DNA from: Burkholderiales bacterium
GTDB taxonomy: Bacteria > Pseudomonadota > Gammaproteobacteria > Burkholderiales > Usitatibacteraceae
DNA length: 48,666 nt
Direction: 5' to 3'
Assembly: GCA_026125445.1 (NCBI GenBank)
Contig: JAHCLE010000005.1
Coordinates: forward strand, 1-48,666
Positions 26,627-32,968 of the stretch are shown in pieces. Within the stretch, counting starts at the first letter, position 1. Every line of letters begins with the position of its first letter. Both the position numbers and the translations under genes were made by a program. The notes beneath the pieces were generated by a model, which was given only the letters and a program-made list of their open reading frames with translations, was not told the DNA's origin and made no database searches.

Positions 26627-27412
26627 TCACAGGAAATCTTCGAAATGGGGCGAAACCCGCTCGAAGAACGCGTGCCCGGCCCACCACGCCGCGATTCCGG
26701 CAACCCAGAGCGCGGCATCGGATCCTGCAAGGCCTTCCCCCGCGATGAGCACGTCGCGGATCCTCTCGGCCACCACCGCGAGCGGGTTCCAGGCCACCCA
26801 GTCGTTGAACGGCGGCGGCACGAGGGACAGGGGATAGAGGATGGGCGTGGCGTAGAACACGACCATGAGCACGATGGAGACGACCTGCTCCACGTCCTTC
26901 AGGAGCGCCTGGAGCGCCGCGAGCACCTCGGCGATGCCGATCGCGAGGAACAGCAGCGGCGCCAGGATGAAGGCGAGGAGAGGAAGTCGCGCGAGGTGGA
27001 GCGGCTCGCCCAGCGCCGCGAGCAGCGCGAGGACCGCGACATACCCTGCCAGGTGCACGAGGAACGAGGAGCCCACCGCCGCGTAGACGACGAGGGCGTG
27101 GGGGAACGCGATCTTGCGCACCAGGCTCGCGTTCTCGTGCACCGCCGCCATGCCGCGGACCAGGCCCTCGGAGAACATGACCCAGGGCCAGAGCACGACG
27201 GCGGCGAATGCCGTGTAGCCGACGCTACCCGCGTCGGCCGGGAGCCGGACCCGGAAGACGGCGGTGAACACGAAGCCGTAGACGGCCAGCAGCGCGAGGG
27301 GATGCAGGATGGCCCATGCGGCCCCGCTTGCCGACCCCGCGTACCGCGTGCTCAGTTCCCGGCGAAGAAACGATGCCAGGAGCCACCGGTTCGCGACGAC
27401 CGTGGCCAGCAT
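26627..27412 (-). CDS. ABC-2 type transporter permease (Wzm/TagG-like)
   Basis: A 261-residue integral membrane protein with six predicted helices. The N-terminal FLRRELSTRYAGSASGAAWA and the following PLALLAVYGFVFTAVF match polysaccharide/O-antigen ABC-2 permeases. DVEQVVSIVLMVVFYATPILYPL is the typical late segment. Such permeases need an ATP-binding partner (Wzt/TagH), yet none is encoded anywhere in this window. It lies 5 bases after the parvulin stop and just before the OGT-type genes, so it is co-transcribed with them. The exported substrate is unknown. Confidence 0.9.
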   Translation of the reverse strand: MLATVVANRWLLASFLRRELSTRYAGSASGAAWAILHPLALLAVYGFVFTAVFRVRLPADAGSVGYTAFAAVVLWPWVMFSEGLVRGMAAVHENASLVRKIAFPHALVVYAAVGSSFLVHLAGYVAVLALLAALGEPLHLARLPLLAFILAPLLFLAIGIAEVLAALQALLKDVEQVVSIVLMVVFYATPILYPLSLVPPPFNDWVAWNPLAVVAERIRDVLIAGEGLAGSDAALWVAGIAAWWAGHAFFERVSPHFEDFL

Positions 27413-27417
27413 GGCGA

Positions 27418-28428
27418 TCAGTTCTTGGGGGGTGCCTTGCCCCGCTCGGGAACCACGCCCGGGAGGATAGTCTTCAGGCTTTCTTCGTACCGACGGCGGC
27501 CCTCCAACTCCTTCTTCTCGATGTCCACGGCGGGAAGCTCCGTCCGCAGCCCGGCGATCGCGCCGATTTCCCAGCGGGTCTCGGGACTACGGCGGATGGC
27601 GTCGATGTGCTTCTGCGATGCGTCCGTTTGTGACCTGGTCTTCTGTTCCTCCATGATCCCGGCCTTCACCTCGTCGAAGGGGCGCCGGGCCTCGGGCCGG
27701 TAACCCACCCGCCTCACGATATGGAACCCGTGACGGGATTCCACGACCTCGGAGACGTCGCCGTCCGCCTTGAGGCCGAAGGCCGCCTCGGCCACCGGAG
27801 GCTCGAGTTCCTTGTGCAGCGCAAAGCCCAGGAACCCCCGCGTGGTCTTCACGGCGGGATCGTCCGAGTAGGCGAGCGCGAGCGCGGCGAAGTCCTCGCC
27901 GGCGACGGCCTTGGCGCGGGCCTCCCGGATCCGGTCGAGAGCCTGCTCGCGGGTTCGTCCCCAGAGGTTCACGAGGATGTGCTGCAGGGCCACCCGCGGC
28001 GGGTTGGTGTAGCGCTCGATGTTCGCCAGATAGAGTTCCCGGGCGCGAGCTTCCGGGTTCGCGGGAAGAACTGCCGACCGTTCCAGGTGCTGGGTATACG
28101 CCTGCGCGAGAAACGCCTCGACCTGCAGCGTCAGGCGCCTCGCAATCTCGGGATCCTTGTCGAGCCCGGCCGCGCGCGCTTCCTGCGCCAGCATCCGGTT
28201 GGTGAAAAGCAGGTCCACCACCTGTTCGTTGCGGTTTCCGTCGGCGCGCGCCGCCTTCTGCATGTTCGCGGGCACGCGCTCCATGTAGGCGTCGAAATCC
28301 GCCGTGGTGACGACGACGTCGCGGTGGCGGACGAGGACCGGATCGTCCGCCCGGATCGATCCTGACGCGAGCATCGTGACGGCAATGGCCGCAATTGGGC
28401 GAGCGAGCTTGAAGGCGCGGAAGGACAT
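27418..28428 (-). CDS. Periplasmic parvulin-type peptidyl-prolyl isomerase (SurA/PpiD-like)
   Basis: A 336-residue exported chaperone. The signal peptide covers residues 1-27 (ending SGSIRA). A SurA_N-like helical region (~50-130, DGNRNEQVVDLLFTNRML) leads to one PpiC/rotamase domain (~140-250) with VALQHILVNLWG, LALAYSDDPAVKTTRGFLGF and ESRHGFHIVRRVGY. The C-terminal tail is charged. It assists folding of exported proteins. It heads the operon with the ABC permease and two OGT-type enzymes, right after the terminator of the repeat-protein gene, hinting at a role in handling that protein (inference). AGGAG precedes the ATG. Confidence 0.93.
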   Translation of the reverse strand: MSFRAFKLARPIAAIAVTMLASGSIRADDPVLVRHRDVVVTTADFDAYMERVPANMQKAARADGNRNEQVVDLLFTNRMLAQEARAAGLDKDPEIARRLTLQVEAFLAQAYTQHLERSAVLPANPEARARELYLANIERYTNPPRVALQHILVNLWGRTREQALDRIREARAKAVAGEDFAALALAYSDDPAVKTTRGFLGFALHKELEPPVAEAAFGLKADGDVSEVVESRHGFHIVRRVGYRPEARRPFDEVKAGIMEEQKTRSQTDASQKHIDAIRRSPETRWEIGAIAGLRTELPAVDIEKKELEGRRRYEESLKTILPGVVPERGKAPPKN

Positions 28429-28452
28429 GGGTGGTATTGCTCCTGGATCGCA

Positions 28453-28485
28453 ACGAAAAGGCCCGCATGCGGGCGCATGCGGGCC
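28453..28485 (-). terminator. Rho-independent terminator of the repeat-protein gene
   Basis: On the minus strand a near-perfect hairpin, GGCCCGCATGCG / CGCATGCGGGCC (28485-28460), is followed by TTTTCG. It lies 18 bases after the stop of the 28504-30492 gene and before the parvulin ATG, so the parvulin operon must have its own start or rely on read-through. Confidence 0.8.
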
Positions 28486-28503
28486 GTGGGTTGGGTCTGG
28501 CTT

Positions 28504-30492
28504 CTATCTCGACAGCGCGAAGAGGAACCTGCAGAGCATGCCAGACGGACAGCTCGGCGTGCCCGGCGCATCCGGCGGCGACGGGGTGGGGAGCTTGATC
28601 GGCCGGATGTTGAAGTAGAACTTCGTCGTGCCCGAGGGCAGGTAGCAGGCGGGCGGCGCCTTGCCACCCGGCGGCGTGCCCGTCAGGAACGTGATGGAGT
28701 CGCCGTACGGGCCCGTGTGCTTCGCGCAATTGGGACCGTAGGTCACTCCCGCGGCAAAGTCGCCGGGGCACGTCGAGACCGTGAACTGGATGTCGGCACC
28801 GTTGTCCATCGAGCCGAACGGCACGACGCCCATGTAATAGTTCGGTCGCGAGAGGAGGGGAAGAACGCTGGAATCCACCAGGATGGCGAGATTCTCCCCG
28901 GCCTTCAGATCCTTTTGCATCTGGTTCGTTTGGTCGGGGACGTAGGAAACAATCTGGGTGGCCGTGGTCGTGCACCCGACGGGCGGCGTATTGGAGCTGA
29001 TGCCGATCGGATGCGTGTTGGGCGTGCCGTTCGAGGCGGGGCTGACGGCGGAAAGCGTTATCGTGCAGCTGCTGCCGCCCGCGGCGGTGCCGGCGCCGAC
29101 GGTGACGCTGGAAGGAGACGGCATCGAACTGCCTGCCGCGAAAGTCACGGTGGTCGCGCTCGGCGTGCACCCGCCCGAGATGGAGATGTTCGCGGTCACC
29201 GCGCCGTCGGTGCCACCGGTCCGCGTGACCGAGAAGCTGGTCGAGCCCGTGGAAACCGGGATGCTGGACGCCGTGGCGGAAACATTCAACGCGAGAGTCC
29301 CAGCCGTGCTGGGCTGCGTGATCGAGACCGAGGCGGAGGAGGGGCTGCCGGTCGATGCCGGGCTCACCGCCGCCAGGCTGATGTTGCAGCTGGTGTTCGC
29401 GGCGGCGCTGCCGGCGCTGACCGTAATGGTGGCGGGAGACGAGTTGCCGGCCGGGAAGGACGCGGTGGGAGAGCTCAGCTGGCAGCCGCCGGTGACCGTG
29501 AGGTTGGCGGTCACCGCGCCGTCGGTGCCACCGGTCCGCGTGACCGAGAAGCTGGTCGAGCCCGTGGAGACCGGGATGCTGGGCAGCGAGGCCGTGCTGA
29601 GCGCAAGGGTCCCGGCGCTGCCGATCCCGATCGACTGGGTGGCGGGGACGCCGGTCTGGGCGGGGCTGACCGCGGTCAGGGTCACCACGCAATTGCCGCC
29701 GGCAGTGGCCGAGCCGGCGCTGACGGTGACCGTCGCGGGAGACGGCGTCGAGCTGGCTTCAGCAAAGGACACGCTGGAGGCACTGAGAGAGCAGCCGCCC
29801 GAAACGGCAAGGTTGGCCGTGACGGCCCCGGAGGTGCCGCCCGACCGGGCGACCGCGATCGTCGTGGACCCGGTCGAGGGGAGAATGCTTGCGGCCGTGC
29901 CGGACGCATTGAGCGAGAGAACGCTGGCCGGCGCGGTCACGGCCACCGTGAAGGTGTTCGGGGTGCCGACGGGCGCGTTGATTGAAGTCAGCGTCACCAC
30001 GCAGTTGCCGCCCGCCGCGATCGTCCCCGGACTCAGGGTGACGACGGGTGGAACAGGCGACGCCGTCCCATCGAGGAAGGTAACGCTGTAGGGAGTAAGG
30101 GCGCATCCCGGCGTGACGTCGAGCGCGGCGTCGACGCGGCCGAGAACGCCTCCGGTACGCGTGATCGCGAAGGTGGTCGAGCCCGTGGAAACGGGAATGG
30201 AGGACTTCGTGCCGGCGAGGTTCAGGGCCAGGGTGCCGAGCTGCGACAAGGGCGCGCCCGTGCAGGAAATCGTGACGTTGCCATCCTTGTCGAAGAGGGC
30301 GTTCTCGTAGGCGCAGATCGCCGTCGCGCTGTTGGTTCCCGTGCTGAAGGTGATGCCGGTCGTGCTGGGTGCGGTGAGGATCACCTGCCCGGCGAGGGCA
30401 AGGCCCGAAGCCAGCAGGGTGGCCGCCGCGACAAGCCCGGCGACAGCCCGGCGTCCCGCGGTACTCGTCCTGCTTCGCGAATCCGATTTCAT
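28504..30492 (-). CDS. Secreted Ser/Thr-rich protein with four ~104-residue tandem repeats
   Basis: A 662-residue protein. The signal peptide is residues 1-35 (ends GLALAG). Four tandem repeats start at about 86, 190, 294 and 398. Each contains a version of SSIPVSTGSTSFSVTRTGG then DGAVTANLTVTGGC, and ends near AGGNCVVTLTAVSPA. The pattern recalls Calx-beta-like extracellular domains. Every repeat has two Cys 32-34 residues apart (130/164, 234/268, 337/369, 442/476), likely one disulfide per domain. Residues 500-662 are unique, Cys- and Pro-containing, and end LCRFLFALSR. Very rich in Ser, Thr, Gly and Ala. Strong Shine-Dalgarno (AAAGGGG). Function unknown; probably a surface or matrix protein and candidate substrate of the neighbouring glycosyltransferases. 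Confidence 0.85.
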   Translation of the reverse strand: MKSDSRSRTSTAGRRAVAGLVAAATLLASGLALAGQVILTAPSTTGITFSTGTNSATAICAYENALFDKDGNVTISCTGAPLSQLGTLALNLAGTKSSIPVSTGSTTFAITRTGGVLGRVDAALDVTPGCALTPYSVTFLDGTASPVPPVVTLSPGTIAAGGNCVVTLTSINAPVGTPNTFTVAVTAPASVLSLNASGTAASILPSTGSTTIAVARSGGTSGAVTANLAVSGGCSLSASSVSFAEASSTPSPATVTVSAGSATAGGNCVVTLTAVSPAQTGVPATQSIGIGSAGTLALSTASLPSIPVSTGSTSFSVTRTGGTDGAVTANLTVTGGCQLSSPTASFPAGNSSPATITVSAGSAAANTSCNISLAAVSPASTGSPSSASVSITQPSTAGTLALNVSATASSIPVSTGSTSFSVTRTGGTDGAVTANISISGGCTPSATTVTFAAGSSMPSPSSVTVGAGTAAGGSSCTITLSAVSPASNGTPNTHPIGISSNTPPVGCTTTATQIVSYVPDQTNQMQKDLKAGENLAILVDSSVLPLLSRPNYYMGVVPFGSMDNGADIQFTVSTCPGDFAAGVTYGPNCAKHTGPYGDSITFLTGTPPGGKAPPACYLPSGTTKFYFNIRPIKLPTPSPPDAPGTPSCPSGMLCRFLFALSR
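29192..29267. repeat. 76-bp direct repeat, copy A, in the repeat-protein gene
   Basis: Sixty-two bases are identical to 29507-29568, followed by one mismatch and 13 more identical bases. The offset is 315 bases (105 codons), exactly one protein repeat unit, so it marks recent duplication or gene conversion between units. Confidence 0.9.
29507..29582. repeat. 76-bp direct repeat, copy B, in the repeat-protein gene
   Basis: Partner of 29192-29267 with one mismatch. It encodes the segment from STGSTSFSVTRTGG to DGAVTAN of the next repeat unit. Confidence 0.9.
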
Positions 30493-30604
30493 GGTATTAC
30501 CCCTTTAAGAATGCCCGGGCAGAAAAAGCCTGCGGCCGCCCTTCCGGCAGCCCCCATCGGGCCGCCATCGCTCCCTGCTGGAGCGCAAGCCATTCACAAC
30601 GACA

Positions 30605-30610
30605 ATTATA
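30605..30610 (-). promoter_or_regulatory. Consensus -10 of the repeat-protein gene
   Basis: TATAAT on the minus strand about 112 bases before the ATG at 30492, downstream of the terminator of the preceding gene. No good -35 at 16-18 bases. It would give a long leader of about 105 bases before the AAAGGGG ribosome site. Confidence 0.5.
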
Positions 30611-30648
30611 GACCACCGGAGTTCCCGAGTCCGGAAGACGGCAGCCGG

Positions 30649-30682
30649 AAAAAAGAAAACGGGCGGACCGAAGTCCGCCCGT
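30649..30682 (-). terminator. Rho-independent terminator with UUCG loop, after the 30730 gene
   Basis: On the minus strand GGGCGGAC-TTCG-GTCCGCCC (extended to ten pairs by flanking bases) is followed by TTTTCTTTTTT. The C(UUCG)G tetraloop is especially stable. It lies about 48 bases past the stop of the exported protein gene. Confidence 0.92.
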
Positions 30683-30729
30683 CTTGACGGTTCCTGGACA
30701 CGCAGAATGCGGCCCGGGTTCCTTCCTGA

Positions 30730-32235
30730 TTACGGCGACGGCGAGATCGAGACCCTGTAGGAGTGATCGAGCGCCGAACCAAAGTTGCTGATGCAGGTGC
30801 CCGTGCCGCAGGAGAGCGTGCCGTTGTTGAAGGTCCGCAGCATGAAGCCCGTGACCGGCAGGCCGAGGAAGCGCTTCGGCACGTTGATCTGGGTGCCGAG
30901 CGTCGACCAGTTGTACGCGTCGCTCGTGGCGTTCGAGGTCAGGCCGACGCCAGTCGCGTTGGCGCCGGTGAACGTGAGCTTGCCCCAGCCGTTCTGGGCG
31001 CCCGTCGTGATGGCGATGTCGCGGACGTTCTGCGAGCCGAGGACCAGGGACGCGCCGGAGGAGCTGTCGCCGCGCAGGCTGACGACGTTGGCTTCCCAGC
31101 ACAGCGTCGAGGCGGGGCCGGCCGGCGGGGGCGGCGAGAAGTCTTCGCCACCGGCGGCAGCGCCGCGCTCTTCGCGGTTCACGTACTCGAAGCTGATCGT
31201 CTCGCAAGCGCCCGCCGTGGTGCCGGCGGCCGTGAACGGCGTGCTGGCGGTGAACGGAGACGCGGACGCGTAGTAGAAGCGCTTGGTCGGGAAGGTGAGA
31301 ACCCAGTCGGTCGCCGACTTCGTGCCCGTCTCGATGACGAACTCGTTCATCACCTGGGTCGACATCATCAGCGCGCTCATGGCGTTCACGCCCGGGAACG
31401 GCGTCGTGAGGAACCAGTCGTCCATGTAGACCTGGTCGCCTTCCTGGCCGGTCGGGTTGTCGGAAGTGCCCACCAGCCGGACGCTCCAGGGATCGAGGTC
31501 GGTGGCGCGAACCGATTCCGAGCCCAGCGTCGGCGCGATCGGCAGGAAGAACGCATTGGAGATGGCCACGGGCTTGTACGCCATGTCCGTGCCGTTGTTC
31601 ACGTTGATCAGGTTACCCGTGCCGGACAGGCCGCCCGTCGGGACGTCGAAGTCCGTCAGAAGGTTGGCGGCGGGAACGGGGTTCACCGCGTCGCAATCGG
31701 CCGGAACGCCGGTGGCGTCGTGGGTGATGGCGAGCAGCGTGTCGCCGTAGACGGTCGCCGACTCGATCATCTCGAGATAGCCTTCGCGAGTGCGGGCCAT
31801 CGACTTGTCGGTCACGAAGTCGCTCGCCTCCCCCAACAGGAAGTTGCGGAAGTCGACGCCCGTGGCGGGAATCCTCGGGTTCGTGCACGACGTGTCCGGC
31901 GTGGTCAGGCGGGCCGGGGAGCTCGTGGTGGCGTCGGCGGACGACAGGACGCCGACCCAGACGTCGTTCGGCGACAGGTACAGGTTGAAGTCAAGCACTT
32001 CGCGCGAGTTCTTGCCTTCGCGGAAGCGGACCTTCACCACCTTGCCGAGCGTCGTCGTGTTCACGACGGTGACGATCGTGTTGTAGGCGTTGCCGCCGGA
32101 CTGTTGCACCGTGTAGTAGGGAAAGATCAGGTACTGGCCCAACCCGGCCGGGTTGACGTGGGCGGCCATCGCAGCGCCGGAACCGAGTCCAGCGAAGACG
32201 GCGGCGGCCAGTGCTTTTTTCTGGAAGGAATTCAT
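30730..32235 (-). CDS. Exported protein of unknown function, possible surface protein
   Basis: A 501-residue protein with a signal peptide at 1-25 (MNSFQKKALAAAVFAGLGSG then AAMA|AHV). The mature N-terminus reads GLGQYLIFPYYTVQQSGGNA, followed by VVNTTTLGKVVKVRFREGKN and LDFNLYLSPNDVWVG, recalling a group of uncharacterised exported betaproteobacterial proteins. It is rich in Thr, Ser, Asn and beta-forming sequence, with a few Cys and a Pro-rich stretch near 385 (SPPPPAGP). No enzyme motif is visible. The ATG at 32235 was chosen for its signal peptide and upstream AAGGAG. It has its own promoter and terminator, so it is a separate, probably strongly expressed unit. Confidence 0.8.
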   Translation of the reverse strand: MNSFQKKALAAAVFAGLGSGAAMAAHVNPAGLGQYLIFPYYTVQQSGGNAYNTIVTVVNTTTLGKVVKVRFREGKNSREVLDFNLYLSPNDVWVGVLSSADATTSSPARLTTPDTSCTNPRIPATGVDFRNFLLGEASDFVTDKSMARTREGYLEMIESATVYGDTLLAITHDATGVPADCDAVNPVPAANLLTDFDVPTGGLSGTGNLINVNNGTDMAYKPVAISNAFFLPIAPTLGSESVRATDLDPWSVRLVGTSDNPTGQEGDQVYMDDWFLTTPFPGVNAMSALMMSTQVMNEFVIETGTKSATDWVLTFPTKRFYYASASPFTASTPFTAAGTTAGACETISFEYVNREERGAAAGGEDFSPPPPAGPASTLCWEANVVSLRGDSSSGASLVLGSQNVRDIAITTGAQNGWGKLTFTGANATGVGLTSNATSDAYNWSTLGTQINVPKRFLGLPVTGFMLRTFNNGTLSCGTGTCISNFGSALDHSYRVSISPSP

Positions 32236-32258
32236 GTTCTCGTTTACTCCTTGTGTTG

Positions 32259-32270
32259 AAGTGATCACTT
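32259..32270. promoter_or_regulatory. 12-bp palindrome in the leader of the exported protein gene
   Basis: AAGTGATCACTT, a perfect palindrome about 22 bases downstream of the predicted -10 and upstream of the AAGGAG site. It could be an operator or a chance site. Confidence 0.35.
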
Positions 32271-32291
32271 TAGAGGTTACAACGAACGCAA

Positions 32292-32320
32292 ATACTACCC
32301 CAGTCGCCTGGGAATGACAA
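32292..32320 (-). promoter_or_regulatory. Sigma70-like promoter of the exported protein gene
   Basis: On the minus strand TTGTCA (32320-32315), a spacer of exactly 17 bases, then TAGTAT (32297-32292). The spacer holds the inverted repeat CCCAG-GCGA-CTGGG, a possible operator. The predicted start near 32285 leaves a leader of about 50 bases. Confidence 0.55.
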
Positions 32321-32362
32321 ACAGGTCCTGCGAGGTTGCCGGGAGGCTAACCCCCCCGATTC

Positions 32363-32794
32363 TCAACTCATTTTCACGTACCACCACTGCCCATCCGTTC
32401 GGATCCAGGTCTCCTTGACGGGCGCCTTCGACCTGAAGCTCTGGAACCGGTATTCGATCGTCACTTCGACTTCGCAACTGTCCTCGACCTCGCAGCTCAC
32501 CTTGTCGACCCGGGCCGAGGTCCAGAACCCCCCTCGGATCGACCGGATGAAATCCTGCAGGCTCATGGTCGACCGGCTCGCGGGGCTGTAATAGCCGTAC
32601 GCTTCGTCCAGCCGGTCGGCCACCAACGCATTCCACCGGGCCTGGGATCGCTGCTTCACGATCGCCTCCCGGTCTTCCTTCATCTCGACCGGCCCCGCCG
32701 CACAACCGGCCAGGACCGCCACCACCCCCGCGGCCACCATCCCGGCGATCCGCCGGCGGCCCCGAAAGCACTGCATTCTCCAAAGACCATTCAC
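32363..32794 (-). CDS. Small lipoprotein of unknown function
   Basis: A 143-residue protein. A basic N-region (FRGRRR) and hydrophobic stretch end in the lipobox VLAGC, with the lipidated Cys at about residue 31. The mature part (ARWNALVADRLDEAYGYYSP, then WWYVKMS at the end) looks like a single small alpha+beta domain. GGGAG lies 11 bases before the ATG. It has its own AT-rich promoter region and follows gspD by 174 bases. A functional link to the secretion system is possible but unproven. Confidence 0.8.
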   Translation of the reverse strand: MNGLWRMQCFRGRRRIAGMVAAGVVAVLAGCAAGPVEMKEDREAIVKQRSQARWNALVADRLDEAYGYYSPASRSTMSLQDFIRSIRGGFWTSARVDKVSCEVEDSCEVEVTIEYRFQSFRSKAPVKETWIRTDGQWWYVKMS

Positions 32795-32854
32795 AAGAAC
32801 ACTCCCGACAAAGGCTAGTGGAATTCCGGACCACGGTCAAACAAATACCGATGG

Positions 32855-32882
32855 ATTTTACAACAGTGTTGGATTATTGCAA
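32855..32882 (-). promoter_or_regulatory. Promoter of the small lipoprotein gene
   Basis: TTGCAA (32882-32877), a 16-base spacer, then TAAAAT (32860-32855) on the minus strand, in the most AT-rich stretch of the window. CTGTTG occurs twice, once overlapping the -35 and once just before the -10. Predicted leader about 53 bases. Confidence 0.5.
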
Positions 32883-32968
32883 CAGTCGGGGTGCTCCATG
32901 TTTTTCAACAGGATACCACCCGATCCTAAAGTAACTTGGTAATTTCGCGTCGTCCCAACCCGACGAGG

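Noticed and set aside
28504-28600. C-terminal sorting signal (PEP-CTERM or IPTL-CTERM) on the repeat protein
   Set aside because: The end (LCRFLFALSR) is too short and lacks the motif, transmembrane helix and basic cluster of these signals.
28958-30091. 377-codon open frame on the plus strand with its own repeats
   Set aside because: Its repeats simply mirror the tandem repeats of the secreted protein on the other strand; no start signal.
28504-30492. CRISPR or other array-like repeats
   Set aside because: The repeats are coding, about 315 bases long, without short spacers, and in one open frame.
32941-32966. Possible terminator after gspD
   Set aside because: Only a five-pair stem (CGTCG/CGACG) with an eight-base loop and no T run on the relevant strand.
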